Shown here: one piece after another, positions 17,313 to 25,918 of the stretch | Position numbering within the stretch: position 1 is the first letter of the stretch | Layout: each line of letters starts with the position of its first letter | DNA from: Actinopolyspora biskrensis | GTDB taxonomy: Bacteria; Actinomycetota; Actinomycetes; Mycobacteriales; Pseudonocardiaceae | Length of the DNA stretch: 64,000 nt | Direction: 5' to 3' | NCBI RefSeq assembly: GCF_013408175.1 | Contig: NZ_JACBYW010000001.1 | Span: 1,264,707-1,328,706 of the forward strand | Position numbers and translations under genes: made by a program | The notes under the pieces: model-generated | The model's database searches: none | What the model was told of the DNA's origin: nothing | Seen by the model: the letters and a program-made list of their open reading frames with translations, nothing else

Positions 17313-18407
17313 GTGGCCGACCGAAGTTCTTCCGGACGTTTTCGCCCCCGGCGGGCCAAGATCCGTTCCTGGCGCAGGAAGCTGGCCGACGAGCAGGCGG
17401 AGTCGACCGTCTACCGTGAACTGGCCGCCCGCAGGCAGGGGGAGGAAAGGGAGATCCTGCTGGAACTGGCCGATGCCGAGCAGCGCCACGCCGACCACTG
17501 GAGAAAACTGCTCGGCCCGGAGGCGGAAAGACCGTGCGGGGCCACTTTGCGCATGCGGTCGCTGGCCTTTCTCGCCCGCAGGTTCGGGTGGATTTTCGTG
17601 CTGGCTCTCGTTCAACGTGCCGAAGCGCGCTCGGATTACGATTCCGCTGAGGACGCCACCGCTTCGATGGCCGCGGACGAGCGAATCCACGGCGAGGTGG
17701 TCCGCGGGCTGGCCGCTCGGGGGCGTGCCCGGATGTCCGGGACGCTGCGGGCCGCGGTGTTCGGGATCAACGACGGTTTGGTGAGCAACTTCGCGCTCGT
17801 GCTCGGTGTGATCGGGGGCGGAGCCGGCACCGGGGTGGTGCTGCTGGCCGGGTTGTCCGGACTGCTGGCCGGTGCGCTGTCCATGGCGGCGGGCGAGTAC
17901 GTCTCGGTGAGCTCGCAGCGCGAGTTGCTCGCCGCCGCCGAGCCGGACGAGCGGGCGCACAGGTCGGTGCCGTACCTCGATGTGGACGCCAACGAGCTCG
18001 CCCTGGTGTACCGGGCTCGCGGGCTGTCGGCCGAGGAGGCGCGGGAACGCGCCGATGCCGTGCTCCGGCGCGCCCCCACCGCCGCTTTCCCCGCGGGCGC
18101 GGCCGGAGCTGGGGAGGGGGAGGTCGTCGGAAGCGCGGTCGGGGCGGCCACGTCGAGCTTCCTCGCCTTCGGCATCGGAGCCCTGCTGCCGGTCGCCCCG
18201 TTCCTCGCGGGGGCGAGCGGGGCGACCGCGGTGGTCGTGGCCGGGCTGCTGAGCGGGCTCGCCCTGCTGGGGACGGGCTCCACCGTGGGGGTGCTGTCCG
18301 GGGGGTACCCGCTGCCGCGTGCCGCACGCCAGTTGGCCATCGGAGCGACCGCCGCGTTGCTGACCTACCTGCTGGGGGTGCTGTTCGGAGTGTCGGGGTC
18401 GGGCTGA
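17313..18407 (+). CDS. ferritin-like/VIT1 fusion, iron or manganese membrane transporter
   Basis: A 364-residue protein. The N-terminal ~135 residues form a rubrerythrin-like four-helix domain with candidate metal-binding acids (EREILLELADAEQRHADHW and ADERIHGEVV). The C-terminal half is a VIT1/CCC1 transporter with five hydrophobic helices, including the conserved FGINDGLVSNFALVLGV and AAGEYVSVSSQREL segments. Such fusions are thought to sense or capture Fe(II)/Mn(II) in the cytoplasm and export it. GTG 17313 is chosen, with CGGAG close upstream; the open frame runs further left but is not protein-like. It diverges from the MetE-like gene and converges on the molybdenum enzyme. Confidence 0.85.
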   Translation: MADRSSSGRFRPRRAKIRSWRRKLADEQAESTVYRELAARRQGEEREILLELADAEQRHADHWRKLLGPEAERPCGATLRMRSLAFLARRFGWIFVLALVQRAEARSDYDSAEDATASMAADERIHGEVVRGLAARGRARMSGTLRAAVFGINDGLVSNFALVLGVIGGGAGTGVVLLAGLSGLLAGALSMAAGEYVSVSSQRELLAAAEPDERAHRSVPYLDVDANELALVYRARGLSAEEARERADAVLRRAPTAAFPAGAAGAGEGEVVGSAVGAATSSFLAFGIGALLPVAPFLAGASGATAVVVAGLLSGLALLGTGSTVGVLSGGYPLPRAARQLAIGATAALLTYLLGVLFGVSGSG

Positions 18408-18423
18408 GCACTCCGACCGGACG

Positions 18424-18440
18424 GACTTCCGGCGGAAGTC
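18424..18440. terminator. short hairpin between convergent genes
   Basis: 7-bp stem GACTTCC/GGAAGTC with loop GGC in the 35-base space between the convergent VIT1 and molybdenum-subunit genes. Placed to terminate either transcript; weak. Confidence 0.45.
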
Positions 18441-18442
18441 GT

Positions 18443-20527
18443 TCAGCTGATCAGCTTGTCCGGGGTGATCGGGAGTTGCCGGACGCGGACACCGGTGGCG
18501 TGCTGGACGGCGTTGGCGACGGCCGCAGCCGTGCCGACGATGCCGATCTCGCCGATCCCCTTGGAGCCCATGGGGTTGACGTGCGGGTCCTGCTCGTCCA
18601 ACCAGGTGATCTCGATCGCTCCGACGTCCGCGTTCGTCGCGATGTGGTACTCGGCGAGGTCCTGGTTGACCACGTGACCCAGCTCGTGGTCGAGGACCGC
18701 TTCCTCGTGCAGCGCCATCGAAAGTCCCATGGTCATGCCACCGAGGAACTGGGAACGCGCGGTGCGGGGGTTGATGACGCGTCCGACGGCGAACACCCCG
18801 AGCATGCGCGGCACCCGAACCTCCCCGGTGTCGGCGTGGACACGCACCTCGGCGAACTGGGCCCCGTAGGCGTGCATCGCGAATCGGCCGGACTCGGGAT
18901 TGCTCGTGGTCTCTCCCTCGGCGCTCGCCCCCGGAAGCGGGGCGGACCCGTGCTCGGCGCGCAGCTTTCCGGCGGCCTCGTGGATGGCGGTTCCCCAGCA
19001 GGTGGTTCCGCTGGAACCGCCTGCGACGTTGGCGTACGGCAGAGCCGTGTCGGCGATGCGCAGGTCGATGGCCGACACCTCGGTTCCCAGGGCGTCGGCA
19101 GCTATCTGGGTGAGAGCCGTGCGGGCCCCCGTGCCGATGTCGACGGCCCCGATACTCACCCGGTACCTACCCGACCCCTCGGCCAGGACGAGTGCCCGCG
19201 AGCCCGGGGACCGGAACACCGGGTAGGTCGAGGCGGCCACACCCACTCCGGGGATCCATCCGGCCGCGTCGGGGGAGGAGCGAGCGGGTGCGTTCCGGTC
19301 GTACCAGCCGAACCCCTCCGCGCCGCGCCGGAGACAGGTGGCCAGGTTGTGGCTGGAGAAGGGCAGCCCGGTCTCCGGGTCCTCGGACGGCTCGTTGCGG
19401 ATGCGGAACTCCACCGGATCCTGCCCGCACTCCCGCGCCATCTCGTCCACGGCCGACTCGAGCGCGAACATGCCGGGACACTCCCCCGGGGCACGCATCC
19501 AGGACGGAACGGGGACGTCGAGTGCCGCCAGGCGGTGGGTGGTGCGCCTGTTCGCGGCCCGGTACATGTTCCTGGTGGGCACGGCGGTCTGCTCGGCGAA
19601 CTCCTTGATGCGGGAAGTGTGTTCGACCACGTCGTGGGTGATCGCGGTGAGTTCGCCGGAACGCGTGGCCCCCAGGCGGATCCGCTGGATCGTGGGGGTG
19701 CGATGACCCGCGACGGTGAATATCTGTTGGCGCGTCACCGCGAACTTCACCGGAGTGCCGGGCACGGACCTGGCGGCCAGCGCGGCGAGCACGACGTTGG
19801 CGTGGGGCAATCCCTTGGAACCGAAACCGCCGCCGACGTGCGGTGCCTGCACACGTACCCGGTCGGTGGGGAGCCCGAACAGCGGAGCCAGTGTCGCGCG
19901 CACCGAGTGCGCTCCCTGCGTCGAGTCGTACAGCGACAACTCCCCGCCGTCCCAGTGCGCCACGGTCGCGTGCGGTTCCATGGGGTTGTTGTGCTCCATG
20001 GGAGTGCGATAGGTCCTGTCGATGAAGTACGCGGCCTCCTCGAACGCGGAGTCGGTGTCCCCCTGCTCGGTGTCGGTCCCGAATCTCGGATTGACGACCT
20101 CGGGCGCGTAGAGGTCCGCACGGTCGCCCTCGAGCGCGACGTCGGGCGGGCTCGCGGCGCAGCTCACCCGGACCAGGCTCGCCGCGTGCCGGGCGTTTTC
20201 CGGTGTGGTGGCCAGCACCGCCCCGACGTACTGCCCCCGGAACGCCACTTCCCGGGACTGGAGCACAGCCAGTTCCCGGTCCCGGGTGTCGAGCTGTTCC
20301 ACCTGTCCGGCCAGGAGGATCGCGCGCACTCCCCCGACGGCTTCGGCGGCCGAGGTGTCCATCTCGGTGACACGCCCCCTGGCCACGGGGGCTCGCAACG
20401 GATGCAGGTACACGGCCCCCTCCGTGAGCTGCTCGAACGCGTACGGTGCGTTTCCGGTGACCTTGGCCTGCCCGTCCAGCCGTTCGACGGGTGAACCGAC
20501 CGCTCCGGAGCCGACGTCCTGTGTCAA
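18443..20527 (-). CDS. aldehyde oxidoreductase/xanthine dehydrogenase family, molybdenum-binding subunit (PaoC-like)
   Basis: A 694-residue molybdopterin-binding catalytic subunit of the xanthine oxidase family. It begins with the small domain motif SPVERLDGQAKVTGNAPYAF and continues through the cofactor-binding regions (GGGFGSKGLPHAN, GGSSGTTCWG) to the active-site segment GSKGIGEIGIVG that carries the catalytic Glu. TTG 20527 is the inferred start because it overlaps the TGA of the preceding gene (TTGA) and lies just before the conserved N-terminus; the frame remains open far upstream but in another gene. Together with the next two genes it forms a three-subunit enzyme oxidising aldehydes or N-heterocycles; the substrate is not evident. 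Confidence 0.88.
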   Translation of the reverse strand: MTQDVGSGAVGSPVERLDGQAKVTGNAPYAFEQLTEGAVYLHPLRAPVARGRVTEMDTSAAEAVGGVRAILLAGQVEQLDTRDRELAVLQSREVAFRGQYVGAVLATTPENARHAASLVRVSCAASPPDVALEGDRADLYAPEVVNPRFGTDTEQGDTDSAFEEAAYFIDRTYRTPMEHNNPMEPHATVAHWDGGELSLYDSTQGAHSVRATLAPLFGLPTDRVRVQAPHVGGGFGSKGLPHANVVLAALAARSVPGTPVKFAVTRQQIFTVAGHRTPTIQRIRLGATRSGELTAITHDVVEHTSRIKEFAEQTAVPTRNMYRAANRRTTHRLAALDVPVPSWMRAPGECPGMFALESAVDEMARECGQDPVEFRIRNEPSEDPETGLPFSSHNLATCLRRGAEGFGWYDRNAPARSSPDAAGWIPGVGVAASTYPVFRSPGSRALVLAEGSGRYRVSIGAVDIGTGARTALTQIAADALGTEVSAIDLRIADTALPYANVAGGSSGTTCWGTAIHEAAGKLRAEHGSAPLPGASAEGETTSNPESGRFAMHAYGAQFAEVRVHADTGEVRVPRMLGVFAVGRVINPRTARSQFLGGMTMGLSMALHEEAVLDHELGHVVNQDLAEYHIATNADVGAIEITWLDEQDPHVNPMGSKGIGEIGIVGTAAAVANAVQHATGVRVRQLPITPDKLIS

Positions 20528-21516
20528 CGGAGGACCTCCGTGGTCAGATCGCGCAGCACGGCGCCGAGCGTGTTGCGCGCCAGTGGGATCTTGAAGGCGT
20601 TGTCCGCCAGTGGTCGTGCGACGCTTAGTTCGGCCTCCGCCGCTTCCCGGAAGGTGGCCTCTTCCGGGATGGCCCCGCGAAGCCTTTCCTCGGCCGTCCC
20701 GGCCCGCCACGGCTTGTGTGCGAGCCCTCCGAAGGCGAGGCGCACATCGTCGATCACACCGTTGGCGACGCGGAGGACTGCCGCCACGGAAACGAGCGCG
20801 AACGCGTAGGAGGCCCGCTCGCGCACTTTGCGGTAGGCGGTGTACGTGCCCTCGGGCAGGGGCGGGAGGTCGACGGCGGTGATCAGTTCTCCCCGTTCCA
20901 GCACCGTGTCCCGGTGTGGCTGCTCCCCGGGAAGGCGGTGCAGTTCGGTGACGGGGATCGTGCGCTCGTCCCGGCTGCTTCGCACGTGGACGGTTCCGTC
21001 GAGAGCCGCCATGGCCACGGCCATGTCCGAGGGGTGGGTGGCCACGCAGGAATCCGAGGCCCCCAGCACGGCGTGGTTCTTGTTGTGCCCGTGCAGCGCC
21101 GAGCAGCCTGTTCCGGGGGAGCGCTTGTTGCACGGGGTGGTGACCTCCTGGAAGTACGGGCAGCGTGTTCGCTGCAGCAGGTTCCCGCCTGTCGTGGCCC
21201 TGTTGCGCAACTGGGCCGAGGCCCCGGACAGCAGTGCCAGGCTGAGGGCTCTGTAGCGTTCCCGCACCGGAGGGGAGGCCGCGAGGTCGCTGTTGCGTAC
21301 CGTCGCTCCGATGCGGAGTCCGCCGTCGGGGGTGCTCTCGATGGTGTCGAGCGGCAGAGCCGTCACGTCGACGAGTTCCTCCGGGGCGGTTATCCCCAGT
21401 TTCAGGTGGTCGACGAGGTTGGTGCCGCCGGCGAGGAACACGGCTCGCGGAGCCTCCTCGACAGCCGCGACCGCGGAATCGGTGTCCTCGGCACGCCGGT
21501 ATTCGAAGGGAATCAT
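20524..21516 (-). CDS. FAD-binding subunit with extra iron-sulfur motif (PaoB-like)
   Basis: A 330-residue FAD-binding subunit of the molybdenum enzyme. The FAD-binding signature AGGTNLVDHLKLG and the TTGGNLLQRTRCPYF region are present. A Cys-rich insert (Cys at LQRTRC, TPC, GTGC followed by SALHGHN) matches the additional [4Fe-4S] site described in Escherichia coli PaoB and absent from ordinary xanthine dehydrogenase FAD subunits, which places the complex in the periplasmic-aldehyde-oxidoreductase group. No export signal is seen on any subunit here. ATG 21516 overlaps the stop of the [2Fe-2S] subunit gene. Confidence 0.88.
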   Translation of the reverse strand: MIPFEYRRAEDTDSAVAAVEEAPRAVFLAGGTNLVDHLKLGITAPEELVDVTALPLDTIESTPDGGLRIGATVRNSDLAASPPVRERYRALSLALLSGASAQLRNRATTGGNLLQRTRCPYFQEVTTPCNKRSPGTGCSALHGHNKNHAVLGASDSCVATHPSDMAVAMAALDGTVHVRSSRDERTIPVTELHRLPGEQPHRDTVLERGELITAVDLPPLPEGTYTAYRKVRERASYAFALVSVAAVLRVANGVIDDVRLAFGGLAHKPWRAGTAEERLRGAIPEEATFREAAEAELSVARPLADNAFKIPLARNTLGAVLRDLTTEVLR

Positions 21517-22016
21517 CGTATCGCCTCGCGCAGCGCCGCGACGATGTTGGGATAGGCGCCGCAGCGGCACAGGTTTCCGCTCATCCGCTCCCGGATCTCG
21601 TCCTCGGTCAGCTCGACGTTCTGCCGGGGATCCTCGGTCACGGCGCTCGGCCAGCCCGCCTTCGCCTCGTCCAGCATTCCCACCGCGGAACACGCCTGTC
21701 CCGGCGTGCAGTATCCGCACTGCAGACCGTCGTGCTCGAGCAGGGCGCGCTGCACCGGATGAGGACTCCCCGAACCACCGAGCCCGTCGGCCGTGGTCAC
21801 TTCCGAACGGTCGCAGGTCACGGCAAGGACCAGGCATGCCAGCACTCGACGTCCGTCGAGCAGCACCGTGCAGGCTCCGCACTGCCCGTGGTCGCAGCCC
21901 TTCTTCGACGCGGTCACCGCGAGTTGTTCGCGGAGCGCGTCGAGCAGCGTCGTGCGCGTGTCCACGGACAGCTTCCGGGCCGTGCCGTCCACGTGCAGCG
22001 TCACAGGACGTTCCAT
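21513..22016 (-). CDS. [2Fe-2S] subunit of the molybdenum oxidoreductase (PaoA-like)
   Basis: A 167-residue electron-transfer subunit with the two standard [2Fe-2S] clusters: a plant-type ferredoxin site (CDHGQCGACTVLLDGRRVLAC) near residues 40-61 is given here by its Cys positions and GQCGAC core, and the helical-domain site has CGYCTPGQ and GNLCRCGAYP. It lacks the twin-arginine leader of E. coli PaoA, so the complex should be cytoplasmic. First gene of the three-gene operon, coupled to the FAD gene by a 4-base overlap. Confidence 0.9.
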   Translation of the reverse strand: MERPVTLHVDGTARKLSVDTRTTLLDALREQLAVTASKKGCDHGQCGACTVLLDGRRVLACLVLAVTCDRSEVTTADGLGGSGSPHPVQRALLEHDGLQCGYCTPGQACSAVGMLDEAKAGWPSAVTEDPRQNVELTEDEIRERMSGNLCRCGAYPNIVAALREAIR

Positions 22017-22043
22017 CGCGCCCCCGCTGTTGCTCGTCGGAAG

Positions 22044-22069
22044 GCGGCCCGGTGTTCGTACCGGGCCGC
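22044..22069 (-). terminator. terminator after the CBS gene
   Basis: Perfect 10-bp stem (22044-22053 with 22060-22069), loop GTTCGT, 10 bases beyond the CBS-gene stop on the minus strand. It separates that gene from the molybdenum enzyme operon. Confidence 0.6.
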
Positions 22070-22078
22070 GGCTTCGGG

Positions 22079-22534
22079 TCAGCTCTCGGAGAGGGTCTCG
22101 ACGAGGTCACCCATGCGGGCTTCGGGGAGGTTCATAGCGAGGTCGGCGATGGCGACTATCCCCACGAGCCGCTGCTGGTCGATCACGGGCAGTCGCCGGA
22201 TCCGGTGGGCGCTCATGAGCCGCAGCGCCTCGTCCACGGAGTCGTCGGCCCCGACCGTGACGGCTTCCCCCTGGTTCAGATCCCCGGCTGGGAAGGTTCC
22301 CGCGTCCCTGCCCTCGGCGACGACCTTGATGACGAGGTCGCGGTCGGTGATCATTCCCTTGACCTTGTTGTCGTCCTTGCCGCAGATGGGCAGTGCTCCC
22401 ACGCCGTGGCGGGCCATCAGTCGGGCGGCGTCGGCCGCTGTCTCGTCCGTCCGGACGCACGCGGGGCTCGAGTGCATGACATCTCGGGCGGTGCCGGTCT
22501 CTTGGGCGGTGCCGGTCTTTCGGGCAGTGCTCAT
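22079..22534 (-). CDS. CBS-domain pair protein
   Basis: A 151-residue protein made of two CBS domains (about 18-78 and 85-145), with typical segments ARLMARHGVGALPIC, GMITDRDLVIKVV and RLMSAHRIRRLPVID. CBS pairs bind adenosyl ligands such as AMP, ATP or SAM and act as energy or stress sensors. Similar stand-alone proteins are common in actinomycete dormancy/redox regulons, but no regulatory site was identified here. The N-terminal ~15 residues (TGTAQETGTAR) are a low-complexity repeat. ATG start with GGGAGG about 7 bases upstream. Confidence 0.85.
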   Translation of the reverse strand: MSTARKTGTAQETGTARDVMHSSPACVRTDETAADAARLMARHGVGALPICGKDDNKVKGMITDRDLVIKVVAEGRDAGTFPAGDLNQGEAVTVGADDSVDEALRLMSAHRIRRLPVIDQQRLVGIVAIADLAMNLPEARMGDLVETLSES

Positions 22535-22635
22535 GAATTGCCTCCCTTGCCGGGGCGTGGTTCACGCGTTCGAAGGGCGCCTCGTGCGAGGTGCCGATGT
22601 CGTCCGGCCGAACCGAGCCGTGCACTCGGAACGGC

Positions 22636-22833
22636 CTAGCCTGATACCTCCGTGGGCGGAGGAGCGGTCCGCGTGGCACCGGACGGAAACGGCTCCTTTC
22701 CGCGTGGTGCCGCCTCCAGCCAGATCGTTTCCAGCTCGGGGCTCTGCCCGAGACCGTCGTCGGGCAGCTGACGCGGATCGGCTATGTCGGTGCTGTCCCA
22801 GGATTGTCGGGGGATCGTTCGAGTCTCGTGCAT
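22636..22833 (-). CDS. small acidic hypothetical protein
   Basis: A 65-residue protein not recognised. It is probably real because an excellent ribosome site (GGGAGG, 5 bases before ATG 22833) precedes it and the composition is balanced, rich in Asp, Pro and Gln with two Trp, unlike shadow frames. It is hydrophilic without membrane helix or signal peptide and looks largely disordered. It lies between the CBS gene and a small membrane protein on the same strand, so it may belong to a stress-type cluster of short genes. Confidence 0.55.
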   Translation of the reverse strand: MHETRTIPRQSWDSTDIADPRQLPDDGLGQSPELETIWLEAAPRGKEPFPSGATRTAPPPTEVSG

Positions 22834-22937
22834 GAGAACCTCCCGAAACCGGGGGACGGGGTGGATCGGATGTCCGCCCGTACCAAACGAGTTTCCCCGT
22901 GGCGGGAGTGCGAAACATCCCGCCCGCTTCGGGAGCT

Positions 22938-23231
22938 TCAGCCCGGCTCCCCACGACGTTTGCGGTGCGCCACCCACGCGAAGTCGATCACCGCGATGAC
23001 ACCGAGCGCGATGAGCAGCCAACCGAACCAAGCCAGCGGCGGCAGGTAGCCGACCAGCAGCGCCCCCGACACGAGGCAGAAGAGCATCCCGAAACCGGCC
23101 AGCCACAGTCGCAGGGTCAGCGCGCTCAACGCGGGGGGAGCCCCGGTCACCCGCCCCAGGAAATCGTGGTAGCCGGGGAGCCCTTTCTCGTAGCGGGTCC
23201 TGTCCCCGTTCTCCTCCGTGCCGTCGTTCAT
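22938..23231 (-). CDS. small two-helix membrane protein
   Basis: A 97-residue protein with a hydrophilic N-terminus (YEKGLPGYHDFLGRV), two membrane helices (about 38-60 and 62-84) and a basic terminus HRKRRGEPG. GGAG lies 7 bases before the ATG. No family or function is recognised. It is the gene immediately downstream of the LigD-polymerase gene, separated by 65 bases with a weak hairpin, so it could be the tail of the repair operon or a separate unit. Confidence 0.65.
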   Translation of the reverse strand: MNDGTEENGDRTRYEKGLPGYHDFLGRVTGAPPALSALTLRLWLAGFGMLFCLVSGALLVGYLPPLAWFGWLLIALGVIAVIDFAWVAHRKRRGEPG

Positions 23232-23296
23232 CGCTTTCTCCAATTGGCGGAGAACCCCGGCGTTCGTTCCGGGGAGAAGCCGTCGGTGTCCCCGGG

Positions 23297-24211
23297 TCAG
23301 GTGGACGGGACGAGATCGTCGAGGAGTCGGCGCGGGCGCTCGAGCGAGCGGGCCCTGTTGCCGATGCTCGACCACTCGTCGCCGTGCTCGTCGAGGCGTT
23401 GCTGCACGTCGTGGATGGTGAAGCCCCACGGTTCGACCCGGTCCAGCTCCTGCCAGGAGATCGGTGTCGCCACCGGAGCCGTTTTCCTGGCACGCACCGC
23501 GTACGGGGTCACGGTCGTCTGCGCATAGGCGTTGCGCAGGTAGTCCACGAAAACGCGGCCGCTTCGGTCGGTTTTGCGCTGCTCGACGGTCAGCGTCCGC
23601 GGTTCGCGTTCGGCCAGCACCGTCGCGGCATCCCGCGCGAAATCGCGCACCTGGTCGAAGGTCTGCTCCCGGCGCAGCGGGACGAGCACGTGGAAGCCGC
23701 GCGAGCCCGTGGTCATGACGAAGGGGGTCAACCCGAGCTCCTCCAGCAGGTCTCCGGCGCTGCGTGCGGCGGAGCGCAGGGTTCGCAGGTCGTTTCCGGA
23801 CGGGTCGAGGTCGAGGATCATCCTGTCCGGCCGTTGGAGGTCGTCGACGCGGGAGAGCCACACGTGCGGAGTCAGACACGCCTGATCTGCGAGGTGGATC
23901 AGGGCGGCCGGTTCCGCGCAGATCATGTGGACGGTCTCGCCGCCCTCCTTCTTGGGAACGGGTGCGCGCTCTATCCACTTGGGGGTGTGCGCGGGCACGT
24001 TCTTCTGGAAGATGCGCTGGCCCTCGATCCCGTCCGGGTACCGCTCGGCCGCCAGCGGGCGTTCGTCCGTGTAGCGGACGACGGTGGATCCGACCCGGCG
24101 GTAGTACTCGGCGATGTCCCCCTTGGTGATTCCGTCCTGCGGGTACAGGACCTTGTCCGCCCTGGAGACCTCCACCGAGCGCCCCGAGCTCCGCAGGGTT
24201 TTCTCGTTCAT
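23297..24211 (-). CDS. LigD-type polymerase/primase (NHEJ)
   Basis: A 304-residue stand-alone polymerase domain of the LigD family (archaeo-eukaryotic primase superfamily), which fills and extends DNA ends in bacterial non-homologous end joining. Family features: VEVSRADKVLYPQDGITKGD at the start, catalytic acids in RMILDLDPSG, the GSRGFHVLVPL segment with the nucleotide-binding His, and the later Asp in VFVDYLRNAYAQT. In mycobacteria this is the N-terminal domain of a single LigD protein; here it is the third of three overlapping genes. Its ATG overlaps the ligase stop by 4 bases. Confidence 0.9.
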   Translation of the reverse strand: MNEKTLRSSGRSVEVSRADKVLYPQDGITKGDIAEYYRRVGSTVVRYTDERPLAAERYPDGIEGQRIFQKNVPAHTPKWIERAPVPKKEGGETVHMICAEPAALIHLADQACLTPHVWLSRVDDLQRPDRMILDLDPSGNDLRTLRSAARSAGDLLEELGLTPFVMTTGSRGFHVLVPLRREQTFDQVRDFARDAATVLAEREPRTLTVEQRKTDRSGRVFVDYLRNAYAQTTVTPYAVRARKTAPVATPISWQELDRVEPWGFTIHDVQQRLDEHGDEWSSIGNRARSLERPRRLLDDLVPST

Positions 24212-25206
24212 CGAAACTCCCGGGTCACATCGGACGGATCCTTGTCGCGGCGCAGCCCTCGGTAGGTGGGGTGGCGGAGTTTGCCGTCCCCGGTCCATTC
24301 GGTGAAGGCGATGCTGACGACCGTTCTCGGTTCGACCCAGTGCGCGCCGTGTTCGGCGACCTCCTCCGTGAACGGGCTGTCCGCACGCTCCAGCCGGTCG
24401 AGCTCCGCGCGGAGCTCACGCAGCGTGCGCTCCTCGAAACCGGTTCCCACTTTCCCGGCGTACGCGAATCGTCCGCCCTCGTGGTAACCGACCAGCAGGG
24501 CTCCCAGCGCGGGTCGGCTCCCGGTGGGGTCGGTGAAGCCCCCCACCACCAGTTCCTGGTCGTTCACGCACTTGAACTTCATCCAGGAACGCGAGCGGCC
24601 GGGGTGGTAGGCAGCGGTGGCGTCCTTGGCGAGGGTTCCTTCCCAGCCCGCCGCGCACGCCCCGCGGTGGTATCGCTGCCCGGAGCTGTTCTCGTACGGT
24701 GTCCAACGCAGCGGGTCGGTGAACTCCGCGGTCCGTGCCAACAGCTTCTTGCGCTCTCGCAACGGGACCCGTGTGGTGTCGTGCCCTGCCACGTGCAGGA
24801 TGTCGAACAGGTAGCAGTACACGGCGACCTCCGAGTTCCGCACGTCCGCCGTGTTCTCGAGCTGCATCCGCGGCTGTAGGCGGGCGAAGCTCGTGGTGCT
24901 GCCGGAGAAGGCGACCACTTCACCGTCCAGCACGCAGTCGGGGCCGAGCTGTTCGGCCACCGCCTCGCGGATCTCCGGGTAGGTGTCGTCCAGCGGTTTG
25001 TCGTTGCGGGACAGTATCCGCACCCGGGAACCGTGTTTGACGATCAGGCAGCGTTGTCCGTCCATCTTCGGTTCGAACAGCCAGTCCGGGTGGTCGAACG
25101 GTTCGTGCACCAACGTCGCCAGAGTTGGTTCGGACCACTCGGGGCGGCCCCGCTTCCGCAGCAGCCCCACGGCCTCCGGGCTCAGCTCGTCGAACAACGC
25201 GTTCAT
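24208..25206 (-). CDS. ATP-dependent DNA ligase (LigD ligase domain)
   Basis: A 332-residue ATP-dependent ligase. The adenylation motif is EPKMDGQRC (Lys nucleophile), followed by DGEVVAF (motif III), the motif IV equivalent AGWEGTLAKDA and motif V SWMKFKC; an OB-fold domain completes the protein. It seals nicks after end processing. It lacks the polymerase and phosphoesterase domains that are fused to it in mycobacterial LigD. It overlaps the phosphoesterase gene upstream and the polymerase gene downstream by 4 bases each, ensuring balanced production of the three activities. Confidence 0.92.
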   Translation of the reverse strand: MNALFDELSPEAVGLLRKRGRPEWSEPTLATLVHEPFDHPDWLFEPKMDGQRCLIVKHGSRVRILSRNDKPLDDTYPEIREAVAEQLGPDCVLDGEVVAFSGSTTSFARLQPRMQLENTADVRNSEVAVYCYLFDILHVAGHDTTRVPLRERKKLLARTAEFTDPLRWTPYENSSGQRYHRGACAAGWEGTLAKDATAAYHPGRSRSWMKFKCVNDQELVVGGFTDPTGSRPALGALLVGYHEGGRFAYAGKVGTGFEERTLRELRAELDRLERADSPFTEEVAEHGAHWVEPRTVVSIAFTEWTGDGKLRHPTYRGLRRDKDPSDVTREFR

Positions 25207-25796
25207 CCGTTCTCCCCGCTGCGCCCGGCGATCGCGTTCAGGTCCCTGCCGCTGCGCACCGAGCGCGGCTGCTTCTTGAGCGGTTTGCGGCGCCGGTCGG
25301 CCCCCTCGTCGGACACCTTGATCAGCAACCATCGGCTGTCCGCGCGTTTTCCCATGCGAACCAGGGTGTAGCCGCCGCGGAGCTTGACCCCCTCCAGCCA
25401 GAGGTCGAGGCGTCCCTCCCGCAGCTGCCGCGCCGCGTCGGTCTCCCGCTCGGTGTTCAGCTCATAGGAGCCGTGGTCCCACACCAGCACCGTGCCCGCG
25501 CCGTACTCGCCCTCGGGGATGACTCCCTCGAACTCGGCGTAGTCCAGCGGGTGGTCCTCGGTCGGCACGGCCATCCTCTTGTCCGCCGGGTTGACCGACG
25601 GCCCCTTCGGAAGGGCCCACGACTTCAGGGTTCCCTCGACTTCCAGCCGGAGGTCGTAGTGCAGCGTGCTGGCGTCGTGCTTCTGCACGACGAAGCGGCG
25701 TCCCCGTCCATTTCGGGGGTCACGCTGGTTTCCACGGGGTTCGGTGGTGGTGCCGAAGTCCCGCTTGCGGCGGTACGTTCCGAGCTCGTCCCCCAT
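25203..25796 (-). CDS. LigD-type 3'-phosphoesterase
   Basis: A 197-residue stand-alone 3'-phosphoesterase of the LigD PE family, which trims 3'-ribonucleotides and phosphates at breaks. It carries the hallmark FVVQKHDASTLHYDLRLE (catalytic His, Asp and Arg), then SWALPKGPS and EFEGVIPEGEYGAGTV. The C-terminal ~30 residues are basic (RRRKPLKKQPRS), a plausible DNA-binding tail. First gene of the split LigD operon, overlapping the ligase gene by 4 bases. ATG 25796 gives the normal family N-terminus. No Ku gene is in the window. Confidence 0.9.
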   Translation of the reverse strand: MGDELGTYRRKRDFGTTTEPRGNQRDPRNGRGRRFVVQKHDASTLHYDLRLEVEGTLKSWALPKGPSVNPADKRMAVPTEDHPLDYAEFEGVIPEGEYGAGTVLVWDHGSYELNTERETDAARQLREGRLDLWLEGVKLRGGYTLVRMGKRADSRWLLIKVSDEGADRRRKPLKKQPRSVRSGRDLNAIAGRSGENG

Positions 25797-25918
25797 ATCC
25801 GGGCTGTACCCGCCGGAGCGGTGGAGTGAAACTCCGGTACCCGTTTCGGGGGCCGTTCGCGATCCCGGGGCCCGATCCCACCGGACGGGGGCGTGGAACA
25901 GGGTTCGTGAAACAGGGG

